DNA of 64,000 bases from Patiria miniata (taxonomy: Eukaryota > Echinodermata > Asteroidea > Valvatida > Asterinidae), in the NCBI RefSeq assembly GCF_015706575.1, contig NW_024037063.1, forward strand, positions 12,028,927 to 12,092,926. Direction: 5' to 3'. Below, one piece after another: positions 37,501-52,500 of the stretch. Every line of letters starts with the position of its first letter. Positions within the stretch are counted from its first letter, which is position 1. The position numbers and the translations under genes were made by a program. The notes under the pieces were generated by a model. The model was not told where the DNA came from and made no database searches. It saw only the letters and a list, made by a program, of their open reading frames with translations.

Positions 37501-40500
37501 CTAAACTTGTCTGTCCAAAAGTCAAAACAAGTCAAAAATAAAAAGAAATTCCAACGATGTTGTTCAAAAATGTTACTTGCTCTTTTTCGAGACACCCCTC
37601 TAGCTATATGTGACGAAAATGCCCCCAAATCCCACTTTTTACTTAAGTTTCTTCACTCTAAATCTTACCTATATCCTCCTAGAGATCTGGCATTTTCGTC
37701 TAGTACATTCCTGTTGTTTTTTTAGGTTTTATTTCCAAGTAGTTTCGAGTATTTTCCTGCCGAAATTCTGTGTGTACACTCACGTGTATGTTTACACATG
37801 TCAGCTGTGCTATAAATAGCGTGATGGTAAAATCCAACATGGCTGCCATTTGAGCGGCAGCTAAAACGTTTGTGATTGGATGAAATTTATAAAATTATTT
37901 CTAGAAAACTGAGACTTCTGAAAGTAATTTATATTATTAGAAAGTTGGGATAAATATTTATCTAGCTTCTTTAGAGGTAAAGTTGTCTAATTTGAAGCAA
38001 CTGTGGAAGTTAGGAAAGTTTTGATGACTTTTCTGTCAGATTTCGTAAGTCAGTGACTGACTCATGAATATTCATATCTGTGACATCACTGAATTTTCTT
38101 CAATGAACTTAAGGTTTGTTTACATTCATTCACTACTTGTAAAAGTGAGCATTTTTGGGATTCTGTATAATTTATTCACATTTTTAGAGCAGATTTACTG
38201 TAAGGAATGTATTGAAGAATAATTTAAGCCTTTTTGTGGAATATTTTGCTGTATAATTTTGGAGAAATTTAGGGGAAACTATCGCTATGTGAATTCAGTA
38301 TACTGTGAGTTTTACAAATATGGGCGTTGCCTATTTACTAGCGCGTACTTTTGACTTGGCACTGGGCGCGTAGCCAATAGGGTATAAATAGGGCAGATTT
38401 TGTTCATTCTGGGTTCTTTGGTTGGTGTTGGTCCAAGGTTAGCTGCGAGCTGTACTGTTGATCTCTAAAGACTGCATTTACACATAGTGCTTTGGCCAGT
38501 TTGGGGAGCTGAGATACTTCGAGAGTAAGTCATCTTTTACTACTTGAGTTGGGGGAGCCAACTTGAATTAAATTGGGGAGCTGAGCTGAGCAAAGTTTTG
38601 GGGAGTCAACGTTTGGGGAGCTAACTTTTGGGGAGCCAACTTTTGGGGAGCAAAGTTTTGGGGAGCAAAACTTTGGGGAGCCAGAGTCGGAGAGTGGGTA
38701 TCTAGACAGCTAGTAACTGTGACGTACATCAGTTGTAGCTGATATTTTTAATTATTAAGACACTGACAGGAGTCAGGGGATCTTGAGATATATTTGAAGT
38801 CAGGCTGCTGAGTCGGATTTCATCGAGGAGGATTAAGAGAGGCCTGGGGCCTAAGTGTATTATAGAGGATTAAGAAGGGCCTGGGGCCTAATTGTATTTT
38901 ATCGAGAAGATAATCTAAGCTGGATCCTGAGGAAGCTTGTGTATTTATTTCCGAAGGATAGAGGCTTAAACGGTGCCTATTTGTGAATTTATTGGACAAG
39001 TTCAAACGATACTTGGTCCAATTTTTGTGACTCGCCCCCTCCCCTTCCTCCTTGGTGTACTGAGGATTCGTACAACTTAGGTTAATTTATTGCACTGAGT
39101 AAAGGAATAATACTGGATTGTAAATACAGAGTGTAAATATACCTGTCCTGATTTTATTAATTATTGTTGCGGATACAACAAGTTTCTTATAACTTGTTAT
39201 TGTTGTTATTTATATTGTTGCGGACCAGGATTAAACAATCCTTACGAGTTTTGTTCTGAATTTCTGGATTCCTGTCTGTATTTATTTAAGTCCTCCTCCC
39301 ATTGAGATATTCTTCTTGTAGCTTCGTCATATATTTTGACCAGGATCCATGTCAGCTATCGAGAATTGCTCAACTGGAGAGGCGAAACTCCGGAGGTTTA
39401 GGCCTTAACTATTTCGCCTGGTGGCAGCGCTATCTATCTATCACCGTCTATTTCCGTCTATTAAAGATAATTTGTTATTTTTTAGACAGCCGAGGACAGG
39501 TGCGCGTCTACTCATCGCAGTAGTTCCTCGGTCTATATATTTTTTCCCCCTTGTTACATTTTCACCACATATATGGAGTGTCCAGCTCACGAGTAAGACG
39601 CAAACAACTCCTTTTATGACGATTTGCATGCATGTCACGCGTACTGCTCGATGACGCGCAGATTCTGCTGTGGTGAGTGCGTTGTGAATTTAGGACTATG
39701 AAATACTGCTTCACTGGTACTGTTGCGCATGCGTGAGGATTGAGAACGTTCAACCAGTTAAACGGTAAAAGGCACAAGATTTCATAGGAGTCCAAATTTT
39801 ATTTGACACTTGAAAAGTGTTTAAGACCTGCCAGCCATATCTTTATCATCCGTTTCAGACCGGTCACGTGACGGGCTCTCAAAAGGTATTTATGAATGTT
39901 TATATAAAATGAAAGAAGGAAAGGATTAAGAAGTAGTGCGTATGGATCTGGTTCTCATCTGAATTCTTCATTTATAAACATCACATCATGGTGATTAACA
40001 AATTTACCCCATCACAGCGTACGAAAGGGCAGTATCTCCATCTTCGTCCTGTTGTTCCAGGGAAGCCTTACCGTCCACCAAAGCGATTACAACATCAAGA
40101 TGGCCCAAATGAGAAGCTGCATGAAGCGCGGTAATCCCTCGCTCATTCCGATATATCACCTACAGATGAAATGCCTATATAAATAGGGGTCCAAACACTG
40201 GATTTTGCAATATTTATTAGTAGCGCGAATAAAAATCAACCATTACGAAATCGTTCCAATTTTCTTTGATTTCATCATTTCTTCCAAAGATTCATGAATT
40301 TGAAACTTGGCAATCCACCATGCAAATACCAATGCATTATTTTTTTTTCATAAAATAACTAACAGCGCCTTCAATCAGTCCATTCAGAGTTTGGTCTTTT
40401 GGTTCTTACCGCACTGGGGTAGATGCTGAGTATTTCCCGCACTTTACCTATGTCACCATTTGCCGCAGCTTCGAAGAGAAGTGCACCACCTCTCACGTAT

Positions 40501-43500
40501 TTTTCTAAAGAATTATACAATTAAATAATCTTGTCATCCAAAACAATCGATACAATTGTTTTACGAAGGTAGCATCTCTATTCCTTACATTTTCTTTTAT
40601 ACGGTTTGTATAACTTTGTGTGCTGTTCCAGCTCTTCCAATTTAACAATAATACGCTAGTTTTGTAGTATACATACGGGCATTTGTAATCGCTCTTCCCG
40701 TAAAAACTTGCCAACAGTGCAAATTGAACATTTGCCTTTGGCATGGGTGTTACAACTGATAATATAGTATACAAATATTGAGTGGCTCAGCGTGGAATGG
40801 GAGGAATATTATCGCAAGGTAAAATCTGGACTTTTCCAATTCACGAGGCGAAGCCGAGTGAACTGGAAAAGTCCAGATTTTACCAAGCGATAATATTCCT
40901 CCCATTTCACAATTTAAAGCTACTCAATATTTGTTTTATATAACTGACATATAGATCCTTGTCATTTGATATATTTGAACTTTTTTTTTCAATAGAAAAC
41001 TGAGAAAAAATGTATTTCTCTATTCCAAACCACCCCTTCACGAAAATGACTGAACCCAACGCTGTAGCGCTGGCTCTTTGGAACAATACGCGCTACGCGC
41101 AACGCTGAACGCGCACACCAGCATGCATTTGCACACAAATACCGCGTTAGATCACTAACTGTTGAATAGTATACAAATATTGAATGCTTCGAGTGGTGTA
41201 GTAAAACTAGCCTCCCGAGGTGATCCATGGACATTCTATTTTCCCGAGGCGAAGCCGAGGGAAAATAGAATGCTCCATTGATCACCGAGGGAGGCTAGTT
41301 TTTCTTCACCACGAGATAAAGCATTCAATATATGTTTTATAACACTTCACCCACAGATTCTGCTTGGTTTTAATATTTTAAATTATTTAAATCTGAACAC
41401 ATTTGAAATAAACTTCAATTTCAATACAAAATTGGTGGAAAATGTATTTCTCTCTTCCAAACTACCCCTTCGCGAAATGTTTGAACCCAACTCTGTGGCG
41501 CGCTCTCTTTGGAACGCGCAACTCGCAACGCGCACACCAGCATGCATTATTTTGCACACAAATACTGCGCCGTGGAAATAGTACTTTGGTTGCTAATGGT
41601 ATAGTACTTTGGTTGCTACGGGTATAGTACTTTTGGCCGTGCACAGAAAGATAGCAAAAATAGAAAGTGTCATGTGACTCGCTTTCGGTCAATCAAGACA
41701 CAGAATCTGCGGGTTAGGTGTTATAATATTTCCCATTCCCCATGGGCGGATAGTACTTTTTGAGCCGCGGCGTGAATGGGAGCAATAATGAATGTCACGT
41801 GATATGAGTTCCACCAATCAAATGATTAGGATCTGTATGTCAGTTATATAATAATCAACAGATAACGAATCACCAACCGATGATTTCACAAAGATTGACC
41901 AATACTGAATCACAAACCGATAATGTAACAATTGCTTGATAGCTGTAGTACGTTTTACTACACTATCGGTCATTTTTTGTTTCATTATCAGCCCTAGCCG
42001 AAAGTGTAACAAAAAAAATGACTATTACTGTTGTAACATTTCTTACACTATCACTTAATTTTAGTTAGATTATTGGTTAGTGATAGAATATCGGTCAATT
42101 TGTGTGACATTATTGATTGGTGATACCTTATCGGTTGGTTTCTATATTGTCACTTGCAACACATGTCTTTCGAACTCTACATTAGGGACCATTGAAAGTG
42201 GTGCGGGTACGGGATGGGTGTACAAATCAGTCGTTATAGGCGCCAATTACCATTTTGTGTGTTTTCTTCATCCAACCAACATAAACGAATCTCAAAGGGG
42301 CATTACGGACTAAAATCCCCCAAAAATCACATTTGGATAATTTAAACGTCTAGTTGAAACTAACCTAATGTCCTATAGTTCCCGATAAAGGACGGACAAC
42401 ACCGGGTGTTTACATCGGATGCGGCGAACATTTTGTGGCATAAGCATACGTATTTCCAGCCGTGTCCATTCAATGTACGGTACACGTTGGTTGTGTGTGT
42501 GCCACATAATAAACGCAGCACCAATACACAAATAGTGTTTCTCGCACGCCCGCTGCCGTAACAATAGCCACTGCGTTCCATTAAAACTTCTGGCTTCTGG
42601 CCAAGACTGGTTTGCGAGGGGTTGTTTAGGTAGCCTAGGCAGTAGGCCCTATACAAATTTGTATTCACATGCTTGCATGGTCAAGGGTTTAATTTTATTT
42701 GATTTCTTTGTACATGTACATGTAGCTCTACTGAGTGGAGTGTTGAACTACCGTACGGTACCCTCCGTACAAACGCTTCACCGATTTGGCATACTTTGGT
42801 GACTGACAGGTAGCTAGTCATAGGCCCCTATGTCCCCGCGCCGTCTGACAGTATGGGTTTTTGGCGCGGGACACATATTATTAAGCGCGACTTGTTTTTC
42901 TTCAAAAGTGACGTCACACACGCGCGCGATGAATTATGCATTGGTCATGTCAGTGAAATGGTTGTACAACTCGGCAGACACATTTGATTGTGAGCGGTAA
43001 GTTCAGACTAGGGCACTAGGCCCTATTTTGTTCTTTTTTCAAAATTACCGGTTGTTTGGAACAATTTAAGGGGTCTAGTTATGGAATGTCATGAATGTGT
43101 GGATCTATCCAGGGTTACTGTCTTTCTCATTTGTATTGTTGATGTACCCTAACGTGGCGCGGCCCCCAACGTGGCGCACTTTGATTTTCGCCTGTAGCGC
43201 CTACCTAGAGCAAAAGTTTTAACTGAAATTTCACAGAAAGTGAAATTTCATCAAGCTCTAAACACTCCTATTCATAAATCGCGAGTTTATTTACCCGTAA
43301 CAAAGTTAGAAGAACAATTTATTTTGGCGTGATTTTCCGATTTTATTTTCAAGTGCAAAGTGAACCCTTTGAAAATGCCCCCAAAAAATAAAAAAATAAT
43401 TTTCTGACAAACATCTGGCTGGGTATATAAGTAGAGATAATAATGATTTATCACAATTTATCAAGTTTACAGAAATTCTTAAATGTTAATTTGGAATTTT

Positions 43501-46500
43501 CCGAGCTTTATTCAAGTGCGTCACGTTAAGGAACACTCCGCCAATTTGTGCCCAATTTCCGGACGCCACCGTTTTTGAATTTCAGATTGAATTTTAAGAA
43601 ACCGAAATTGTTCACAGAGGTTATAGTGCAAGCATTAATAAGGTAAAAGTACTAGTATTTCACTGCATGAATTTGAGGTTTGTCAACAAAGAGGTTTGGC
43701 AACACTACACGAGGAAATTGGGGTAAGCTTCGAAGTGCGCCACGTTAGGGAACACGACTATATTCTCTTTATCAGGTTTTTTTGGGGCCTTTTGTCCTCG
43801 CGAGGGCATGCACAAAATGCATGCTGTCATGATGACCGTGTACCTGTCACCAAAGTATGCCAAATCGGTGGAGCGTTTGTACGGAGGGTACCGTAGTTTA
43901 ACGCTCCACTCCGTAGAGCTAATTTCTTTGTAATTTCCACATAGATACTGATAAGGATTCCTGAGTGATTAGGCCTGAAAAAAAATCAAAAAAATGATGC
44001 AACCTGATGCCACTTTAAACTTTTAGTCCCATAAACCATTGTGTAGGGCCTAGGCCTATGAAAAAATCATAAATGTGACTCAACTGGACTACTTTATTTG
44101 ATTTTTGGCTCCCCTAGCAACAGGACCATCTGCCGTATGTACATGTATGTGGCACTGTGACTCAATATACGGAGATAGCCTAGTCCAGTATTGGCAGTAA
44201 CTGAGTCACATTGGACTAATGCCACTTCAGCGGTTGTGTAAGCCTATGGAGAGTCAGGAGAATTTTCGAAGTATTTGCTAACAAAATTGGAAATGTTTCT
44301 CAGTCCTCCCAGATTCATGTCTTATCATCATTTTTGCAATGAATGACCTTCATTGAGATATGTGCAGGATTCACAACTTGCACCCAACAGCTCGATTTTT
44401 GAGGCAACATTTTGACCCCCGAAACTGTTTCTCGCATGATGCACGATTATCGCGAAAATAACACATCACGCGCAGTTTTTCAGTCAACAGTCTACAACTA
44501 AACATATCAAATGTGTTTCAACAAGTCACAGGTCAACTTAAGCACCTGTCACACCTTTGCGTATCCTAATTCCGTATGAGTTCCTTATCAAAAATTTTCA
44601 ATACGCAGCCGTACGCTCAATTAACGTCGAAATGTTCTGATCACTTTGACTTATGTGCGACGCACATCTAGCGTACAAGTAACGAATTCAGCGCATCCAT
44701 TGCGTATGAGGTGCGTATGAGTTGCGTATGCAGTGCACAACATTATTTTTCGGGCCGCGAATAGGTCAGTATGCAGTGCGCATGCCGAGCATATTCCGGA
44801 CGCACCCGACTTATGCCGACCGCATGCCTGACGCACTTCTGAGCGTATTCCCGCCGCATTTCCGCCGCTCGCCGTTCAGCGTGCGTTGCATCTGCGCTGC
44901 AAGTACGCTTTGTATACGTCCAATACAGGCGGCTCATATGCTGACGGGGTGCGTCACGAACACATAGCGTACTCGTAACGCACTCGACCGATGCGGGACC
45001 GATGCGCTGCGTTTTTATAACTAATGACCTGCGTAACAGCGTACGCAGCGTAGTTTTGTGCATGCCCAAAACTATCCTGCGTACTGGGCCGTACCATGCG
45101 TATATCTGCGTACATAAAACCTACACAAAACGATAGAGATGCGTATGAGGTGCGTATTGTGCGTACGACTGCGTATGAAAAAAATGTCAATGCGCAACTC
45201 ATAAGGAATTAGGATACCCAGAAGTGTGACAGGGCCCTCACATTCAGAAGTAGTGCGCATCTGCTTAAACGGAAATGTCCACACAAGCTTTAATGTGGGA
45301 AATGACCACGAAGATAACCCATTTTTTACACTAAATTCCTTGTATCTTCAGAACGGACGGTCTAAATCTGGGGGTTGCAGATTATGAAAATTTATTCTTC
45401 TGGCTTTAATCTATCAATGTCTAGCTTGGAAAAGCAAAAAAAACACTGACATTTTTTTTCTTGAAAATGTGGGGTACGAGGCAATTGCCTATGGAGCGGA
45501 ACAGAAAATGACCGTTTGCAAGGCATGCAAGCTGTGGAGCTGTCTTTTGCGTGTTTGGGCCCCAAACTTTTCACTATAGGATGGTTGTGTGGACTTTTGT
45601 GTTTCCTATCTAAATACTCTTTCCAATTTACATCATTTCGGTTTAAACGCGCTTTGTAGACTGATTGGGTGGATTTTTAACTTTAACAATGACCAAAGTT
45701 AGAGGGAAAAACCTCGCAAAATGAGCTTTAACAAGCATTACCAATGTTACGAGGCGCATACGTATATTCCGTTACACGTACTATGCTTGACGGTTTCTAA
45801 TAGGGATGCGAATGGGATACGGACGTCAGGGGAAAAAAGTTACTTTATCAATCATTCGTCTTTAAAGCTATTTAAACTGGCACATTGTGGGCAATAAGCA
45901 TGTCACATCAAAATATATAAGCATCAACCTCACACTATACAGCAAAATATTAAGTGTATGGTTATCGACTCCAACATGGAAAACTATGGCGATTTTAGTT
46001 CAGAATAAACACAGAAGAAAACGTTCACACATTAATGAGGCAATAATCGAACGTACAGTCCCATGCCGGTTGGGCGCCCCCATAAGTTAAATACAAGTGC
46101 AGTCTATTTAAGGCCTCTTCGATTCCACTGTGGCCACCACGTGGTTGCACTTTGCTTTTTGTCAATTTTGGTCATTTTTAGTGAAAAGTAGACAATTTCA
46201 CATTTTGTATTTAACTATTTTTAGCTATAAGGGCGTCATTTGCAATATTTGGGTATGAACTTTTGTTCGTAGTTTAGCCGCAACATGTTTTTCAATTATA
46301 TTTGCTCTTGCAATTCATCACAAATCTCCACATGAGATGTTGCTGCTGGACATGATAATGATGCTAGTACTGCAGCTCATGATGTCGTTCCCATGTATTA
46401 AGCTCATTCGAAAGTAAAACCAAAAATATTTAAAACATGGGGGAGAGCACTCTAGAACAAATAAATCAAACTTCCCCATCGGTGTGGAACTGTTTATTTT

Positions 46501-49500
46501 TTTCATTAATTTGTTTAAATGTAATGACTTACCAAGCATTGGGAGGTGCTCCATAAAGAACTGCCCGTTACTTGCTTTCTCGGTGTATTGTAGGTCCATC
46601 TTACCAAAGAAACCGCGCCGATATATGTTGCAGTTCTCTGCAGACCACTGAACCCGGACAAATGAGCGATAGGTTGTTTTGGAACTACTCACACTGCTCA
46701 CTACACCAACAGTGCCTGCTTTTCCTGTATTACCAAATCAACCGCAATGAGAAAAAGTCTATTCGTGGATATTCTCTGGCTTAGGCCTATTTATTTCAGG
46801 AGATATTGAATAAGACGAAGAACCGACATATGGGTCATTCCATGTCAGACCAACGCACTTTTTTACCTCATGTCTTCCGATTTTGATAAAAATTGCTGTG
46901 CTTATAGGTCCTGATGAGCAATGAATGCACACTAATTTTTAGCCCGATCTGACCTACCATGTGGTCAGGGCAGAAACCACAAATAACGGACATGTTTAGA
47001 GTAAAATACCACCCTTTTGGTGGAAATATGTCAAAACCATGTCAATTTTCATCGAATAAATGCGAATTTGGTATCAAAATCATAAGAATTGTATGCTCAA
47101 ATCAACTCTTTTGTAAAAAATAAATTTTGTGAAAAGGAGGTCACGTGACCTTTAATATGTTATCGTGACCTTTGACCCAATTTATGTACTAATGTATCAT
47201 TCCGAAAATCAACAAAATGGAAATGACTTGATAGAGCATGTCTTCCTCTATCTGAATCTACCAAAAATCAATTGGGGTCTTCAAAATTTACAACTTAATG
47301 ACTATTTTTGTACAGTTGGTAGGTTACAAACGAGTAAATTTATAGAATTTACATTAGAAATCCACTCACACAACCTACTTTTCTGTTTCTAAAGCTACTT
47401 AAATTAAACTTGGTTTGGGAATTTCTCATGTTTAGGGCTGATGAGGTCTAACCAGACTCATAATGTAAATTATCAGCAGTGGCGCACCCAGGATTTTTGG
47501 GGGGGGGGGGGGCTCACAGATCTTTGTTTTCAAATTTCTTTAGAAAAATGCATTTGTGAAAAAAAAACCCAAAATCAAACAAACAAATTGACAACCTTGG
47601 AGGAACCCCCCCCCCCATGCCACTGATAATTAGTTATCCCACGAGTGCGCTTTGAATTGAGGCCTCCCCCCCCCCCCACCCCGGCCGGGGGTGCCACTGA
47701 TAATTAGTTATCCCACGAGCGCGCTTGGAATATGAAACAATGCAGTGATGAATGAGTATAGGTAACTTTGATTGCGATATTGAGTATCTTCAATCAACCT
47801 TGAATCCTACCCCCTGATTAGTCCATCTATAGCAACAACAGTGTTATTTTAAATACTATTGCACAGCTATATTGCACCTCAGATATCGAATGTACATGTA
47901 CATTTTTATTTGCATTTTTATTTGCATCTTTTTATTTGCTGCTGAACGGTCCGCTACACTATGCACCTACATCCCTCACATCACAACGTACAATGTACGC
48001 ATTCGACGTCAAGTTTGCTTGAAGATAAATTCGTTAAGGCTAGTGGAACACAGAAAAATGTAGTGCGTCAGGTGGCATATGGGTCACAGCAGCATTGCAT
48101 TGTTTCATATTCCAATATTCCAAGCGCGCTCGTGGGATAACTAAATATCAGTGGCACGGGGGGGGGGGGGCTCGGGGGGGGGCTCGGGGGGGGGGGGCTC
48201 GGGGGGGGTGCTCAAGGGTTTTGAACCCACCTCCTTAAAGGTTGTCAATTTGTTTGTTTGATTTTTGGGTAATTTTTTTTCACAATTGCAATCTTCTACA
48301 GAAATTTAAAAAAACAAAAAGCTATGAGCCCCCCCCCCCCCACCAAAAAAAGCCAAATCCTGGGTGCGCCACTGCTGATAATTTATATTATGAGTCTGGT
48401 TAGACCTCATCAGCCCTAAACATGAGAAATTCCCAAACCAAGACTAATTTAAGTAGCTTTAGAAACAGAATAGTAAGTTGTGTGGGTGGATTTCTAATGT
48501 AAATTGTATAAATTTACTCATTTGTAACCCACCAACTGTACACAAATAGTCATAAAGTTGTAAAAGTTGAAGACCCCAATTGATTGTTAGTAGATTCTGA
48601 TAGAGGAAGACATGCTCTATCAATTCATTTTCATTTTGTTGATTTTCGGAATGATACATTAGTACATAAATTGGGTCAAAGGTCACGATAACATATTAAA
48701 GGTCACGTGACCTCCTTTTCCCAAAATTTAATTTTGACAAAAGAGTTGATTTGAGCATGCAATTCTTATTATTTTAATACCTAATTCGCATATATTCGAT
48801 GAAAATTGACATGGTTTTGGCATATTTCTACGAAAAGGGTTGTATTGTACTCTAAAAATGTCCGTTTTTTGTGGTTTCTGCACTGACCACATGGTAGGTC
48901 GGATCGGGCTAAAAATTGGTGTGCATTCATTGCTCATCAAGACCTACAAGCACAGCAAGTTTTATTAAAATCGAAAGACATGAGGTAAAAAAGTGCGTTG
49001 GTCTGACATGGAATGACCCATATATTCAAAACGTAAAAAAAATAGTTTGTTTCCATTGAATTCTCTTAAACTTTGCTCTGGCGTTGGATTGAATCAAAAT
49101 GGTCAGGAACCAAATCGTATAAAAGAGTTCGGGAATTATTCGGGATATTGATATTAAGATTAAGGCCTCGTTTACTTACCGTCCTGAATATCCGACGCCC
49201 AATCAGGCCCTCGCACAACTCGAGCTCCTGGAAAAATTCCAAACGCCATGCATTGTACCGCCCCATATCGACGAGGTACCCTGACACTGGAGACAAATAA
49301 TCATCTAATAGATCATTATGCAGTGATTATTCAGCACCTTTTTTGAAGTCACCTGCAATTTTTTTTTATCGTGGAATCTGTGTACAACGTACCCCAAAAC
49401 GTGGACAAAGACAGAGTTCATTCCGTTACAAAATGGTCGAAAAACGAGTTGCGAATGACAAGTTGATACCTGCCTAAAAGTGATTTTAATTGCGCTTCAC

Positions 49501-52500
49501 TTTTGATGCCGTTGACATTTTATTTGACGGGGTTAACAGTCATCATAAGACCGTACGGTATAAAATATTGTAGCCTCTGTTAAAGACACTAATGCAATTT
49601 TTAGTGCAGGTTGCAATGTCGCAAAATTATCTGATTTCGGGGAGCTGGATCCCAATGTGATAGATACCAAACTTCTTCTTTTTTAAGATTGAAGGGGCAT
49701 TGTCCTGAAAATATAAATATTAATAAAAATTCGGTGTGCAATGTTCTATGAAACTTTATAAAATATATAAAATCAAAAGTATGCACATACTGCCTTATAT
49801 AAAGTACTAGCATAAGAAAAACATCTTTTTATATACCAAAGCATATCGCACGTTTGAGATTTAATGGGCATTATGGCTTAATATACTGAATAACATTGCA
49901 AGCGATTTTATTTAAATGCCTCTTTTTGTAAAATTTCTTCATACAAGACTACATTTGCTGAACATGTATGCTGTATAATCAATGAGTTTATACAACCATG
50001 GGGAAAATTGGATCGGTCGTATAAAGAAAACATCATGGACTACATCAGAGCAGACAATTTGAAAGTGTTGGTCCTACCCAGCCACACCAGGTTCATCTAT
50101 CCTCAGAAACGGATGTTCCAGATCGTGTTTACACTCGTTGTAACAGTTGTGGCATAAATCGCAGTCATCACATCGCAGACACTTCCAACGAATTCCTTCC
50201 AAACCACTCTTGTCACAGCCATCGCAGATCACGTGTGAGTGTTTTACTCCTGTTCAATTAAGAGAAGGCTTTGGTTCTTTTTTCGCGGAGTTGTGGATAA
50301 ACTTTTCCACCATATGTTAACGAGGCTTGTAAATCAATTTCAGTGTTGTGTTATGTAAGCTGTGTAAAATCCTACATGTTGTGAAATGCTGCAGTTGGGT
50401 TTAGAGTCATTTGCCTGGCTGTCAGTCATTATGACAAGACCTCAGTTTAATGTTGTAACGGAACATAGCGCCCATTTGCTTTGTTACAATTAGAGGTGTA
50501 GTAAATACGCAGCAACATGATCATTTTCAAACGTTGAATTGAAAGTATATCGAGACCACAATGACGAATATTTCTGGATCACGTGTTATTTGATAGACAA
50601 ACTCACATTCTTTCAATTAGTAACAGACTTTTTTTGTTTGTCATCTTACAATAATTGCCCAGTTAAAGTCAACATGTTTTCGGTAAAAGTCAATGGCAAG
50701 GTGTGAAAAAAACCGCACGTTTTGCGCTACTTTGCGCAAGAAAACCTGCTATATCTTCCGAAGCATTTGTTGTTGTCATTTGGATCAAGCGGCATGTTGG
50801 AGTCTAATACTTTCTCATTACATTCATGTAAAACGTATGGTGATTGGTGAATTGTAAACCATTGCCTTAGTCAGTGGCGTAGCCAGGAATTTTTCACTGG
50901 GGGGGGGGGGGGGGGGGGGGGGGCTGGGGGGGGGCGCTGGGGGGGGGGCTGGAACATTTCATGGGGGGGGGGGCGTCATGTAGATCAATGATAATTTTTT
51001 TTATCATGGGGGAGGGGGCTGTCACCCCCTCCCCCCCCCCCGTGGCTACGCCACTGCAGGCCATACAGTTGAAGTTTATGTAAACTTGTATGAAAAGTCA
51101 AAGAAAAGTAACTCCCATGATCTATTTGACACCAAGTTTGTGTTAACTTGCCGGTAACGCCCTACAAAAATTATCCAGACAAATATGTTTATTTTGTAAC
51201 ATTTTTTGTTCGTTTGTCGGTCTTCTATGCTGTTATGTTTACTTTTAGGTACCTTCAATGGTACTATGTTTAATTAACCTGTTCATTTGTTTAATTAAAC
51301 TAATAGCGCACATATAGTTGCCAAATATGGCACTAACAAGTTTGAGGTCGGCAATTTCGTCTTTAAAAATCTGGGTACGTCGGGTTACCATACACACAAT
51401 TGTCCTGGAGACAACAATACCAAAGTACAGAAAGTCGTACGCAAGAGCTCCCCAGCAAGTATCGCTGACGCCATTATGATTCCAAAACTTCTCACTGTGT
51501 CAAACACTGAAATAACTAAACAGCGTCGTTGTATTGTGAACACATAAAGCATTCAAGTCGCGTTCTTGCACACTTTCTGCAAGTCGACATAGATATATCC
51601 TTGAACCACTGCCCCTGCTTTGCATAACAAGGGCACATCAATGAACGATTCGACTTTTATTCACAGAAATTTCTATGTACAGTAACCAGACTCTATTCAG
51701 TAAAGTCCCCATCAAAACGAAAGTAAAATATCCACGTGCATAACGCACGGCTACACCATCGTACAGTGTGGCAGGGACACCAACAAGTAACAAAACAACT
51801 AATTTTTTTTTATTAAATTGATAAATATTCTGATTGAATTTCGTTAAAAGATACTTATTGGTGAGGTATCACATATTCTAGCAAATTGATAAAAATGTAC
51901 AATATTACAATCTGCAATTTTGAGGGAAATGGGCAAAATACTGCATAAATAATTTCACTTGATCATATTCATAATACACAAACCGACAATTTTCATTTTC
52001 AGACCCACAACGAGAAATATTGTTAACACTGGGCTTATTGTGAGGAGATGTGCTGGGAATCCATGAAGATGTTATTTTCAACATTATTTTCGGAGAACAT
52101 CAATGAGGCAATCGAACAGTTCTCGTATCTTGTAATCCATGTGTCTATCAGTTCTAAGTTTCAAGTGGTGACACGTTAAAGGCTGTGCGACGGAGCTGCC
52201 TTGCAATTCATTCCTGAAATTATTGTTGCATTCCTATTAGTTCATTAACTTTATATTATAATCAACATTATTATCTATGATAACGAATTTGGCGGGAAAC
52301 AAAGCTTTCACACAGTGACTTTACTGGTTTATTTAACTTTGTGGGGATTCCTCCAACGTGAGGCTTTTCCTTGGTTTCAACACCGGTGTCGGAGTCTCAC
52401 AACACTAACTGGGGAAACCAAGTAAGCCAAATATTCTAGCTGAGCCGAGTGGGCACGGTACGAGCTATCGCTTCGCAGAGACGGCTGGACTGAAGCGGGA

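Noticed and set aside
44722..45284. Overlapping ORFs inside the CGTATG-rich foldback.
   Set aside because: They arise from simple subrepeats, occur on both strands, and resemble no transposase.
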